Source: Allocoprococcus sp004560705
Lineage (GTDB): Bacteria > Bacillota > Clostridia > Lachnospirales > Lachnospiraceae
Direction of reading: 5' to 3'
Assembly (NCBI RefSeq): GCF_052065755.1
Contig: NZ_JBQHTK010000012.1
Location: 12,036-76,035, forward strand
DNA: 64,000 bases
Below are positions 16,240 to 24,172 of the stretch, in pieces; positions within the stretch are counted from its first letter, which is position 1, and each line of letters opens with the position of its first letter. The translations under genes were made by a program, and so were the position numbers. The notes beneath the pieces were generated by a model, which was not told the DNA's origin, searched no databases, and was given only the letters and a program-made list of their open reading frames with translations.

Positions 16240-16253
16240 GTATCACCATCCTC

Positions 16254-16435
16254 TGTGCGACGTCGCACACACCTTGACAATTCTCAACATCTTTTTAGGA
16301 ACTCACAAATCTGAATATGTTATCAAATGTCATCATCTGTACCTTAGTATTTCTTAGTGCGTACCTTAACATTTCTTAACATCTTTTTAGGGTGTCCGAA
16401 ATGTCCGAATACCTTGACATTTCTCAGCATATCCG
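16254..16435. other. Iteron-like cluster, candidate origin or control region
   Basis: Four copies of a 19-20-base repeat of the form ACCTTGACATTTCTCAGCAT start at 16271, 16341, 16363 and 16411; two share a CTTTTTAGG extension. TGTCCGAA occurs twice near 16393-16409. A perfect 16-bp palindrome TGTGCGACGTCGCACA lies at 16254-16269. No gene fits this stretch. In an element with its own replication protein, this looks like protein-binding iterons, but a promoter-control role for the nearby sigma-factor operon is equally possible. Confidence 0.45.
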
Positions 16436-16537
16436 AGTATTTCCGAGTGTCCATAACTCCTCCAAACGTTTCGGAAATACCTATAATTGGCGCTGGACGG
16501 CAGGGCGCGCCGCATGGGTGCCGGAGATCCCCATCCC

Positions 16538-17464
16538 CTACCATCCAAGTACTTCTCTTTCTACTTCGCTTGTCCATGTCTCCTGGAATCGCTTTACGCC
16601 CACATGATGCACGGCAGCAGGCGCAAGATACTCTTCATGATATGCACGAAACCTTCCGCACCTCTTCGGCAATCTAAGCGTCCTCATAGCTTTGTTTTGA
16701 AGTTGTCGCGCGGCTTCAATGGATACTCCCATCCGTTCTCCTGTTTCCTTAAGTGTCTTTCCTTCCCAAAATCTCCACCTAAGCAACGCTGCTTGATTCT
16801 CCGGGAGATGTCCTACTTCTATCCAGACACTCTGGATCATGCGCTCCCGGTCAATCTTTCTGGCCAGATTTTCCTCCAAGTTCTCAGAAGATGCCACCGT
16901 GTCTGCAAGTGTATAATCTTCCTCTTCTCCCAATGGCTCGCTCAAGCTTCGAATCTGCCCCATTCTGGCACTTTTCTTTACGTCCTCAAGTTTCTCTTCA
17001 CTTGCACCTAAAAATGCGCTCAATTCACGATCTGACGGTTTCATTCCATAGTATTTAAAGTATTCGCTCTTCAACTTCTTGTATTTTCTTACCAGCGCAC
17101 CTATATGAACCGGAATACGAACCGCATTTCCGGTATTATCAATGTACCTTTGCATCACTTGCCTGATCCAGAGTGCCGCATAATTAATAAATGGAACGCC
17201 TTTTTCAGCATCGTAATATCTTACCGCTTCGCATAGTCCAAGGTATCCCTCCTGCATCAGATCGTCCATTTCAGCATATCCGGAATACTTCTTTGCCGTC
17301 TTGAATACAAAGCCTTTGTTCCGGTTCCATAGCTTCAGCATATTATCCGCTTCATTCTCTCCCGCTCTGATCAGCGCAACCAACTGCTCATTCGTTACAA
17401 TCTCCGTGGTTCCCTCGGGCTTCAACCCGGGTTCGTTTCGTTTTGCATCAGCATTTATTGACAT
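16538..17464 (-). CDS. Sigma-70-family RNA polymerase sigma factor of the element
   Basis: A 308-residue sigma factor. Region 2 reads FKTAKKYSGYAEMDDLMQEG then YYDAEKGVPFINYAALWIRQ, region 3 IPVHIGALVRKYKKLKSEYF, and region 4 carries a helix-turn-helix (WRFWEGKTLKETGERMGVS). There is an extra 50-residue tail after region 4 and no region 1.1. The start at 17464 has GGGAGG 9 bases upstream. Sigma factors are unusual in elements this small; it may redirect the host polymerase to element promoters or sense a helper. Which promoters it reads is unknown. Confidence 0.9.
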   Translation of the reverse strand: MSINADAKRNEPGLKPEGTTEIVTNEQLVALIRAGENEADNMLKLWNRNKGFVFKTAKKYSGYAEMDDLMQEGYLGLCEAVRYYDAEKGVPFINYAALWIRQVMQRYIDNTGNAVRIPVHIGALVRKYKKLKSEYFKYYGMKPSDRELSAFLGASEEKLEDVKKSARMGQIRSLSEPLGEEEDYTLADTVASSENLEENLARKIDRERMIQSVWIEVGHLPENQAALLRWRFWEGKTLKETGERMGVSIEAARQLQNKAMRTLRLPKRCGRFRAYHEEYLAPAAVHHVGVKRFQETWTSEVEREVLGW

Positions 17465-17585
17465 GGTTCGAATCCTCCCATATAATGAATTTATCAGGTA
17501 TTCAGGGAAGGGCTCGACCAATTGTGGCGGGTTCTTTTTTTTGTATGCATCAATCGAGTTATTGCATACATTACGTGAACATTAG

Positions 17586-17948
17586 TCAGGACTGCTGCCC
17601 CTTCCGGCTTTCTTTTCTTCGTCTGATCTCATCCTGAAGTCTTCTTGTTTCTTCCGGATCCTGCTTAACTCTGGCAATATATTCCACACATTCTTGTGAG
17701 ATATACAGTGGACGGCACTTATTCAATTCAAAACCAACACCATAATTCGCCATGTCATGTAGTTCAGCAAGCGTATAATCTCCGTCCACAGCGATCATAG
17801 ACTGCACATTATACCCTTTACCTGTAAGAGACTCCAACAGTTTCGCGGCGGCAGCAGTCTCATTTTCTGTAAACCACACAATATGCACTTCGTTTTTATC
17901 AATGCCATTTTCCTTGAAATCTACCAGTATATTAACTTTCATTGCCAT
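17586..17948 (-). CDS. Unknown element protein (120 aa)
   Basis: A 120-residue soluble protein starting MAMKVNILVDFKENGIDKNE, with a charged helical tail (DPEETRRLQDEIRRRKESRK). AAGGG lies about 9 bases before the ATG at 17948. The N-terminal half alternates beta and helix (VHIVWFTENETAAAAKLLES), reminiscent of small alpha/beta proteins but not of a family I can name. It lies between the CAAGTAA repeat cluster and the sigma-factor gene and is probably in the replication operon. Confidence 0.58.
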   Translation of the reverse strand: MAMKVNILVDFKENGIDKNEVHIVWFTENETAAAAKLLESLTGKGYNVQSMIAVDGDYTLAELHDMANYGVGFELNKCRPLYISQECVEYIARVKQDPEETRRLQDEIRRRKESRKGQQS

Positions 17949-17961
17949 TCCATTACCCTTC

Positions 17962-18144
17962 TTACTTGTTGGTACCCTATATACAGTGGCAAAACCCACA
18001 AGTAAAGCGAAAACTCTTGATTTTACTGGGCTCTATTTACTTGCGGGTATCCTCAAGTAAATAACCCTTACTTTCCTTTACTTGCGGATTACCCTCAAAT
18101 AAATGAAACCCTTACAAATACTGGGTTTTTCATTTATTTGTTGG
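17962..18144. repeat. CAAGTAA/TTACTTG repeat cluster next to the replication gene
   Basis: At least seven half-sites related to TTACTTG(C/T)(G/T)G or its complement occur in both orientations, several paired as inverted repeats around GGGTATCC or GGATTACCC (for example 18036-18060 and 18077-18103). The cluster begins inside the 3' end of the Prim-Pol gene and ends before the next gene. Dense mixed-orientation repeats next to a replication protein gene fit an iteron origin. Confidence 0.6.
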
Positions 18145-20017
18145 TTTCTTCACTGTGCATAGGTAAATCCTCAACTAAACGAATAAACCACTTCTTTTCT
18201 TTACCGTATCCAACACACCATGTTTTCGTCCTTCCCTCTTTCTTAAGCTCTGCTTTGGCGTCTCTCATAGCATTCTTACTTACACCCTCAATCTTGGCCA
18301 GCTCGTCCAGTTCTGAAACTTCTTTTTCGCCATCCATTAGGAAATCCAATATTAGCTCCTTCGCTCCTGCTTTAGCAGGTGCTTGTCGTGTGTTGTAACT
18401 CGCTTCAGATACAAAGTCCTTGTCTTTCTTTATAGTATATCCTTTAAATCTGATAACCTCATCTTCGATACTGTACAAAACTGTACTGCCTGTAGGTCCA
18501 TAATTTGATTTTTCATGCGATAAATATCTAACTCCAGGTTCGTTGGTCTCTCCCGCCATAATGACAGATCGGCTTATGTCCCAGATGTCCGCGCTGTCAG
18601 CAATTCGTTTTCTCCCCCAAACACCTGATTGTTTATTCGCATGTTCTACAATCAGGAATGTTGTCCCATACTTTTCACCGTATCCAATCAAAGGGGCAAG
18701 ACAGCTTCTCATGGCGTTTCTATCGCCCATTCGAATATCCGGAGGAACAAACGCCTGAATTGGATCGAATATACACAACGCTGGCCGGTATTTTTCTAGA
18801 AGCTGTTCCAGAAAGTAACTATTAAACTTAATATCCTGAAATCGTTCATCTGCGATGTCTATTGACAAAATATTGCTTAAATTCGCTCCGTTTTCTCTAA
18901 GACGCCGTTTGAGCGTATATTCAAAAGAATCCTCCGCAGAGAAAAACATTACTTTTTCCGGATTGCATTTTGCGAAATCGGAAGGCACCATCCCATCAAG
19001 CAAAAAAGATCTGTTTCCGCTGCTGACTGCTGCCGCGATCGAACACCATACTGTAGTTTTTCCACTTCCGCCGTCTCCAGCAAGTGACGTGATCTGATAC
19101 CTCGGCATATAATCCGTAATAAGCCAGTCGGGTTCCTTTTCTTCCGCAAGTTCCATTGTAACCATTTCAAGGCTATGATTCTTCTGCTGTCGAAAACGTC
19201 CCTGATCGGAAACTGCAATATATGGATCTGTTCCTTTTTCATACCTTTTAAGAGCAGGGAATACCTCTTTTTCCAGTTCTTCATCAGAAAGTGGCGGTAC
19301 ACACTTTGCTTCATTTTCCGCTTTGACTGCTACACTTATAGCTCCATCTGAAGCACCTTTTGCTTGCATACTGCATACCATTTTTACCAACCATTGGGTA
19401 CGCTGTCCTTCCGGAATCTGCTCCGGCATTTTAAACCCTTGCGCGCTATCATCTTCTTTCTTCGGACCAGAAAGAAACTCCAATACTTTATCGTTCACTT
19501 TCGCAATCTCGATTCCATCTCCAGGTCCTTGCTCCCACTCATATTCTCGTCCATTCTCAAGAATACTGGGCGGCGCGACAATATAGCCCCCATCACCTCG
19601 AATATCGACGCCCGGGTATAATCCCGCCCTACATCCATGTGGAGCATTATCTCTGTAGTAATAATGATACCCTCCATGAGAAGAAATAACTCTCCAAGTA
19701 TCCGGAAGCTCTCCATGGTCGCGCTCCCAATCCCTCAGAAATTCAGTTGCATCTATCCCTTTTTCTTCTTTCTTATCAAAGTCGAGTATTACAAGTCCTC
19801 CAGATTTCTTTCCTGTCGCGATTCCAATATTCGCATCCGGATATTTACTCCACCATTGGGAAACCTTTTCTTTTTCGGTGGATGCATCACGCTGCCATTC
19901 TGCTATGTATGGTCTTTTTCCAGGTGATTTTCCTCCAAATCTTGGAGGAATAATTGGAAAAACCGCAAAACCCATATCAGCATATTGAAGTGCTGCTTCT
20001 TTCAATGTGTCATTCAT
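18134..20017 (-). CDS. Prim-Pol / AAA ATPase replication protein
   Basis: A 627-residue two-domain protein. Residues about 1-190 form a bifunctional primase-polymerase domain: GFAVFPIIPPRFGGKSPGKR, the catalytic DFDKKEE, and SSHGGYHYYYR. Residues about 290-520 form a RecA/AAA-25 ATPase with Walker A LAGDGGSGKTTVW, Walker B LCIFDPIQAFVP and a VEHANKQ sensor. The C-terminal 80 residues resemble a winged-helix DNA-binding domain (SELDELAKIEGVSKNAMRD). Such fused primase-helicases initiate replication of phage satellites, integrative elements and plasmids. Its ATG overlaps the previous stop (ATGA). Confidence 0.93.
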   Translation of the reverse strand: MNDTLKEAALQYADMGFAVFPIIPPRFGGKSPGKRPYIAEWQRDASTEKEKVSQWWSKYPDANIGIATGKKSGGLVILDFDKKEEKGIDATEFLRDWERDHGELPDTWRVISSHGGYHYYYRDNAPHGCRAGLYPGVDIRGDGGYIVAPPSILENGREYEWEQGPGDGIEIAKVNDKVLEFLSGPKKEDDSAQGFKMPEQIPEGQRTQWLVKMVCSMQAKGASDGAISVAVKAENEAKCVPPLSDEELEKEVFPALKRYEKGTDPYIAVSDQGRFRQQKNHSLEMVTMELAEEKEPDWLITDYMPRYQITSLAGDGGSGKTTVWCSIAAAVSSGNRSFLLDGMVPSDFAKCNPEKVMFFSAEDSFEYTLKRRLRENGANLSNILSIDIADERFQDIKFNSYFLEQLLEKYRPALCIFDPIQAFVPPDIRMGDRNAMRSCLAPLIGYGEKYGTTFLIVEHANKQSGVWGRKRIADSADIWDISRSVIMAGETNEPGVRYLSHEKSNYGPTGSTVLYSIEDEVIRFKGYTIKKDKDFVSEASYNTRQAPAKAGAKELILDFLMDGEKEVSELDELAKIEGVSKNAMRDAKAELKKEGRTKTWCVGYGKEKKWFIRLVEDLPMHSEETNK

Positions 20018-20385
20018 CTATTTATTTCCTCGCTGTCCTTTCCGTCCTGCTGCCACTCTGGAGAGTTCAGTGCTTTCTCTGCACTCTCTATGGCTACCAA
20101 TGTATTTTCTGCCCTGCTCTTCAATGATCTGCGGAACTCCGCTATTTCCCTTCTGGTCTCCGGAAAGAAATACCCTCCCGTGGTGGATGAACATATTAAT
20201 GCTCCGGCTTTTCGCTCCTGTGCTATATACTGCTGAAGCTCCCTAGCCGAGCTGCACCCGGTGAGCTTTACTAAGTCCTCTGTAGAAATCGCATTCTCTT
20301 TTCCAAGGGGCAGCAGTCCAGCTATTACAAATTCAGAATTGCCGTTCTGATCTGTATGTACTTGGTTATGCTTATTTTTTTTCAC
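20014..20385 (-). CDS. Winged-helix-like replication-operon protein
   Basis: A 123-residue protein. The segment LGKENAISTEDLVKLTGCSS then ARELQQYIAQERKAGALICS followed by TTGGYFFPETRRE looks like a winged helix-turn-helix with a beta wing. The C-terminus is a long helix (SRAENTLVAIESAEKALNSP). The GTG at 20385 is chosen because GGAGGTG lies 8 to 9 bases upstream. It overlaps the Prim-Pol gene by 4 bases (ATGA), so it is translationally coupled; I infer a replication or loading accessory. Confidence 0.7.
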   Translation of the reverse strand: MKKNKHNQVHTDQNGNSEFVIAGLLPLGKENAISTEDLVKLTGCSSARELQQYIAQERKAGALICSSTTGGYFFPETRREIAEFRRSLKSRAENTLVAIESAEKALNSPEWQQDGKDSEEINR

Positions 20386-20389
20386 GACC

Positions 20390-20593
20390 CTACACCTCCA
20401 TCGCCTGCTTATCAAGATAACGATCTATCACAACCTTATCATACAAGCTACGCCTTCCGATTTTTCTCTCGGCTCCAATAGACCTCGCAAATTCTACACC
20501 GCGATTTCTACCAAGACTCAAATACATACACACCTCATTGGCATCAATCAAACGTTTTTCGCTTACCATTGAAATATTTTTTCTTTCTGTCAT
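20390..20593 (-). CDS. Excisionase-like DNA-binding protein
   Basis: A 67-residue protein with a MerR/excisionase-type winged helix: RLIDANEVCMYLSLGRNRGV then FARSIGAERKIGRRSLYDKV, ending with DRYLDKQ, the pattern of small Xis/HTH_17 proteins. AAGGAAAG lies about 9 bases before the ATG. It is the first gene of the leftward early operon, divergent from the CI-like repressor. I infer that it helps the integrase excise the element; a purely regulatory role for the replication operon is the alternative. Confidence 0.75.
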   Translation of the reverse strand: MTERKNISMVSEKRLIDANEVCMYLSLGRNRGVEFARSIGAERKIGRRSLYDKVVIDRYLDKQAMEV

Positions 20594-20636
20594 GTTAACT
20601 TCTTTCCTTTCTTTATCTGTGTTGATTGAGTAACTC

Positions 20637-20673
20637 TTGACTATATTTTAAACTTTTGTTATAATTCATTCAA
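20637..20673. promoter_or_regulatory. Interleaved divergent promoters (repressor / early operon)
   Basis: Rightward: TTGACT (20637-20642), a 17-base spacer, TATAAT (20660-20665). Leftward: TTGAAT (20673-20668), a 17-base spacer, TAAAAT (20650-20645). The two promoters occupy the same 37 bp on opposite strands, so polymerase can use only one at a time. An AACAT/ATGTT inverted repeat starting near 20671 could be a repressor operator. Confidence 0.75.
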
Positions 20674-20817
20674 CATAAATTAATATGATGTTTAAGTTTA
20701 ATATTGATGAATTATATTAAAAATTGTTACTAACGAATACAGCGATATGCAATCAAATATAACTCATGCTATCCAAATACAGATTAATTTAACAACTTAT
20801 TTAAAGGAGTGAATTTT

Positions 20818-21453
20818 ATGGAGTTAAACAAAAAATGCGGACAAAGGTTAAAAGAGTGTATAAAAGCTAAAGAAATGACTCTAAAAGAACTTTCAGCGAA
20901 AGTTAATTTCACAATGCAGTATATTAGCAATATTGCCAATGGCAAAAAACCGATGACTGTAACCGCCGCTAAAGCGTTCTCTAAATACTTAGGAGTAAGT
21001 GAAGCTTATTTGCTTTGTGAAAGTGATTATAAGACAGAGGCCGAATATAAGAGCGCATGCAAAAAATCCTATACTAATTCAATGGGATGTTGTTTTGCAT
21101 ATCTGGAAACTATCGGTATACATATTAAATTTGTTAACGTGGCTCCCGGAAACAACACAACAGAGGCGTTTTGGTGCGCTTCATCGGAAGAATTTCAGAA
21201 AGATTATGAAATTTTACCCGACGATTGCGTAAAAGTGGACCAATACACATTCGTTGAAATAAGTTCAAATGATTATGACATAGTATTAAGTCCAGTTGCT
21301 TTTTGGAATTTTTTCCCGAATATTGAAAACTTTGTACACTTTGCAGTTGAAAACTTTTTAGATAATTTGCAATGTTGCTATCGCAATTCGAAAATAGATT
21401 TATCTGATCCAGATACAGAAATCGGACTGATTAAACAAATCCACCAGCCATAA
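20818..21453 (+). CDS. XRE/CI-like repressor of the element
   Basis: A 211-residue protein with an N-terminal XRE helix-turn-helix (MTLKELSAKVNFTMQYISNI then ANGKKPMTVTAAKAFSKYLG). The remaining 140 residues form an acidic domain without a visible Ser-Lys LexA-type protease dyad, so induction may depend on an antirepressor rather than self-cleavage. The start at 20818 follows AAGGAGTGAATTTT. Its promoter is interleaved with that of the early operon. It is the likely maintenance repressor. Confidence 0.87.
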   Translation: MELNKKCGQRLKECIKAKEMTLKELSAKVNFTMQYISNIANGKKPMTVTAAKAFSKYLGVSEAYLLCESDYKTEAEYKSACKKSYTNSMGCCFAYLETIGIHIKFVNVAPGNNTTEAFWCASSEEFQKDYEILPDDCVKVDQYTFVEISSNDYDIVLSPVAFWNFFPNIENFVHFAVENFLDNLQCCYRNSKIDLSDPDTEIGLIKQIHQP

Positions 21454-21463
21454 TAACTGGTGG
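21441..21463 (+). terminator. Hairpin after the repressor gene
   Basis: CCACCAG (21441-21447) pairs with CTGGTGG (21457-21463), beginning just before the stop of the repressor gene. The tail is only moderately T-rich, so it is a weak terminator. Confidence 0.5.
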
Positions 21464-21782
21464 AATCTATTTCACTTTTCTTTTATTACTAGAATGCCGT
21501 GACCACTCCAAATCACTCGCACGCGTAACAATTCAAAACTCCCCAGGATAGGTTGCACGCCGGTCTACTGTCTGATCAGAATTTTCGATTTTTTGGCACC
21601 GGGGGTATTGAGATTTGGCAATGCTTTTTTCCAGACTTGGACAAATCTTGGACAACTTCGCATTTTCGCACTGATTTCAGTTTCATATACTGCGTCCCAC
21701 GTGAATCAACAAATGCCGTATTTACTGGGGTTCCTATAATTTAAGAACAATAAATGGGTGTATTCCAGTGATGATTTTATAT
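21464..21782. other. Right end of the element: non-coding with arm-site copy
   Basis: No supported gene. It holds a 19-base block at 21636-21654 matching the left-end block 12362-12380 with one mismatch (two TTGGACA copies), probably an integrase arm site. It ends at the 15-bp core. Confidence 0.5.
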
Positions 21783-21797
21783 AAAACTTAATATTTT
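21783..21797. repeat. attR: 15-bp direct repeat
   Basis: Exact copy of AAAACTTAATATTTT from 12244-12258. It lies about 35 bases upstream of the chromosomal -10 box at 21833, so integration replaces the sequence upstream of that promoter. Confidence 0.78.
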
Positions 21798-21829
21798 AGC
21801 AAATCACAAACCACATTGTTACCATCTTG

Positions 21830-21838
21830 TGGTATAAT
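21830..21838 (+). promoter_or_regulatory. Extended -10 promoter
   Basis: TGG directly followed by TATAAT, with no clear -35. It probably drives the DUF2786-like gene from a site only about 35 bp outside attR. Confidence 0.55.
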
Positions 21839-21874
21839 GGCAGCAGCGACAAAATAATAAGGGGAACTATTTCA

Positions 21875-22444
21875 GTGGATGAGAACAAATTAGAAGCTAA
21901 ACTCTTAAAAATCAAAGCTCTTGCCGAGCGCGGAGAAGGCGGAGAACGGGAATCCGCAATCAAGCTTTATCAGAAATTATTAAAAAAATACGACATTGAT
22001 GAAGAGTCACTGCAGAAGGACACGCTGAGTAAGCACTGGTTTACATATGAAAGTGATATTGAAGAGAACCTTCTGGTTCAGATTTTCTATATGGTAACAG
22101 GGGATCCGGAATATTTCCGGCGTCAGAGCCGCACCCATGGCAATCAGTGCGGATGCATTTGCACGAATTTTGAAAAAACGGAAATCAAATTCTACTTTGA
22201 ATTCTACAAGGATGCTCTTCAGCAGGAACTTGAAGCCTTTCTCATGGCATTTAAGCTTAAAAATCATCTGTTTCCGGACGAAAGTGCACGCTGCTTTGTA
22301 CCGGAAGAGGCCGAAGAAGAAACCGAAATAACGGATATTCTTCTGAAAGCCCAGAAAATCGCCGAGGATATCGACAAATCCAGCCCGGTCCGCATGCTCT
22401 CGGGAACGGTTACGGAACCGGGACCAGACACTTCTATTGACTGA
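21875..22444 (+). CDS. DUF2786-like protein
   Basis: A 189-residue protein whose first 45 residues (LLKIKALAERGEGGERESAI then KLYQKLLKKYDIDEESL) match the DUF2786 pattern. The rest, with CGCICTNFEKTEIKFYFEFY and an acidic linker, is unknown. The GTG at 21875 is chosen because it lies 8 to 9 bases after AAGGGGA; upstream codons in frame lack an ATG. Plausible roles are binding or handling of nucleic acids, but nothing specific is established. First chromosomal gene right of the element. Confidence 0.65.
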   Translation: MDENKLEAKLLKIKALAERGEGGERESAIKLYQKLLKKYDIDEESLQKDTLSKHWFTYESDIEENLLVQIFYMVTGDPEYFRRQSRTHGNQCGCICTNFEKTEIKFYFEFYKDALQQELEAFLMAFKLKNHLFPDESARCFVPEEAEEETEITDILLKAQKIAEDIDKSSPVRMLSGTVTEPGPDTSID

Positions 22445-22461
22445 TAATCGGAATGTTCATA

Positions 22462-22502
22462 AAAAATACCAGGACGTTTCAAACGTTTCCTGGTATTTTC
22501 TA
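22462..22502. terminator. Bidirectional terminator
   Basis: A 12-bp stem AAAATACCAGGA/TCCTGGTATTTT with a 13-base loop. The A and T runs on the two sides let it serve both the DUF2786-like gene and the convergent BASS transporter gene. Confidence 0.85.
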
Positions 22503-22511
22503 TTTATTCGT

Positions 22512-23501
22512 CTATGCACATTTCATTTTCTCTTCCTGTACATTCGTATTGATTTCCTGTCTTTCTCCTCTTCGGCGTATTCCCGCAAAAACAGAACCGG
22601 ATATATTATGCCATACACTGAAGATCGCTCCCGGCAAGGTTGCAAGCGGGTTCGCCGCAAAATTGGCTGTCGCAAGTGAAATCGCAAGTCCGCTGTTCTG
22701 CATCCCCACTTCGATGGCAATCGCAGTCACTTTATCATACGGTACCTTCAGGAGCTTAGCTGCTGCCAATCCGATTCCCATTCCGCACAGATTATGCAGG
22801 ATTACAACTCCCAGAACCAGCATGCCGCAGCTGATAATCTTATCTGCGTTCACCGCAACAATTCCGGAAATGATCATCACAATCGATACCACCGATATCA
22901 GGGGCAGAAGCTCAGATATCTTCTGAATCTGTTTTCCCAGAATACTTCGGATAAGGATTCCAAAAAGAACCGGAACCAGTATCACCTTCACAACAGAAAG
23001 CACCATTGCGGCAAAGGAAACCTCCACCCATGCGCCGGCAAGCACGTACACTAAAGATGGTGTTGCAAGCGGTGCAACAAGTGTCGATACAATCGTCATT
23101 CCAACCGACAATGCCACATCCCCTCCTGCAATATATGTAATCACATTACTCGCAGTCCCGCCCGGACAGCATCCCACCAGAATCACTCCCAGCGCCAGAT
23201 CTTCCGGTAATTTCAACACAACTGCAAGGATCCACGCCAGGAACGGCATGACCGTATACTGTGCCAGACATCCGATGAGTATTTCTTTCGGTCTGGAAAA
23301 TACAACCTGAAAATCTCCCATTTTTATTGTAAGTCCCATTCCGAACATGGCAATCCCGAGGAACATGGATGTATAATTTGTCGTCCATGCAAATCCGTCA
23401 CGCCAACAGAAGGCTATTATAGAAAAAATAATAATGATCACTCCGATGTATCTCGTAAGAAATGAACTGATTCTCCCGATTTTTTTCATTATTTTTTCCA
23501 T
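22512..23501 (-). CDS. BASS-family transporter (bile acid:sodium symporter fold; possibly PanS-like)
   Basis: A 329-residue membrane protein with about nine helices. It shows the BASS signatures GMGLTIKMGDFQVVFSRP, GCCPGGTASNVITYIAGGDV and VGMQNSGLAISLATANF. Family members move bile acids, pyruvate, ketopantoate (PanS) and other organic acids with sodium. It begins 3 bases after the stop of the PanD/PanC relic, so it was once part of a pantothenate locus. By context, import of a pantothenate precursor is attractive, but the substrate is not determined by the sequence. Confidence 0.85.
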   Translation of the reverse strand: MEKIMKKIGRISSFLTRYIGVIIIIFSIIAFCWRDGFAWTTNYTSMFLGIAMFGMGLTIKMGDFQVVFSRPKEILIGCLAQYTVMPFLAWILAVVLKLPEDLALGVILVGCCPGGTASNVITYIAGGDVALSVGMTIVSTLVAPLATPSLVYVLAGAWVEVSFAAMVLSVVKVILVPVLFGILIRSILGKQIQKISELLPLISVVSIVMIISGIVAVNADKIISCGMLVLGVVILHNLCGMGIGLAAAKLLKVPYDKVTAIAIEVGMQNSGLAISLATANFAANPLATLPGAIFSVWHNISGSVFAGIRRRGERQEINTNVQEEKMKCA

Positions 23502-23504
23502 CGC

Positions 23505-23951
23505 CTACACCTCGTAACTGAAATTATCAATCAGTCTCGTTTTACCGATGTAGACAGCCATCGCCGCCAGGACGTCCTTCTCTACCCGCTCCACCGGCTG
23601 CATAGAACGTGCATCGACGATGGAAACATAGTCGATCCGTGCCAGAGGCTCCGCCTCAATGACTTCACGCATTCCTGCCAGGACCTTTTCCGCCTCGATT
23701 CCCGGATGAATCAGTTCCTGTCCGCGTTTTACAGCTCTTGAAAGACACAAAGCTGCTTTTCTTTCTTCATGATTTAAATAAGTGTTTCTGGAAGATTTGG
23801 CCAGCCCATCCTCTTCTCGTACGATTGGGCATCCCACGATCTCAATATCAAAATTCAGATCTTCATCTACTGTGATACTTCCCACATAATCCAGTTCAGC
23901 CTGCTTAACAGTCGCACGATGTATCTTCCCTTTAAGCATTTCTACTGTCAT
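23505..23951 (-). pseudogene. PanD/PanC chimera from an internal deletion
   Basis: A 148-codon frame. Residues 1-32 are the start of aspartate 1-decarboxylase PanD (TVEMLKGKIHRATVKQAELD, with the YVGS self-cleavage site). From DLNFDIEIVGCPIVREEDGL onward it is the C-terminal half of pantothenate synthetase PanC (KSSRN loop, ending TRLIDNF). The HIGH-type ATP site of PanC and the body of PanD are missing, so neither activity is expected. The junction contains AGATCTG, a sequence that could fit both parents, as if deletion occurred at a short repeat. Start and RBS (AAGGAAG) remain intact. Confidence 0.85.
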
Positions 23952-24040
23952 CTTCAACTTCCTTTCCCAAATCATTTCGGCATGAAAATCACAGTGAATC
24001 AGACAGAGTATAGCTTCCTTGGAATACTATCTCCGCAGGT

Positions 24041-24070
24041 ATTATAGCACCCTGACATTTCATCTTGCAA
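24041..24070 (-). promoter_or_regulatory. Promoter of the pan relic/BASS operon
   Basis: Minus strand TTGCAA (24070-24065), an 18-base spacer, TATAAT (24046-24041), about 90 bases upstream of the panD start. Confidence 0.6.
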
Positions 24071-24172
24071 CAACGAATCCGTATATTTTTTGCTGCCCCT
24101 TTTACATCGTGGCTCATGTACGCTCCCGGCACGTAGCCCGCAGTAAATACCGGCTACTGTGTGAAAAACAAC

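Larger units (their letters stand above)
12244..21797. mobile_element. Integrated element (satellite- or IME-like), about 9.55 kb
   Basis: It is bounded by a 15-bp direct repeat, with an integrase at the left end and an excisionase-like gene plus CI-like repressor at the right. The cargo is a Prim-Pol/ATPase replication protein, a sigma-70-family factor, a KGG protein, an RHH regulator, a type I toxin-antitoxin and several unknown small genes. No relaxase, coupling protein, capsid, portal or large terminase gene is visible. That argues for an element that borrows mobility from a helper phage or conjugative element. Neighbouring chromosomal genes are undisturbed. Confidence 0.82.

Noticed and set aside
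16344..16577. Minus-strand frame of 77 codons with a repeated MLRNVKV
   Set aside because: The repetition simply reflects the DNA repeats at 16341-16430; no RBS, and it overlaps the sigma-factor gene end.
17464..17482. GGTTCGAATCC on the plus strand, like a tRNA T-arm
   Set aside because: It lies at the start of the sigma-factor gene and no acceptor, D or anticodon stem can be built to its left.
16254..18144. Repeat clusters considered as CRISPR arrays
   Set aside because: Repeats are short, irregularly spaced and in mixed orientation; no cas genes are present.
21553..21744. Plus-strand frame of 63 codons at the right end of the element
   Set aside because: No RBS and no recognisable protein; the stretch contains integrase arm-site repeats.
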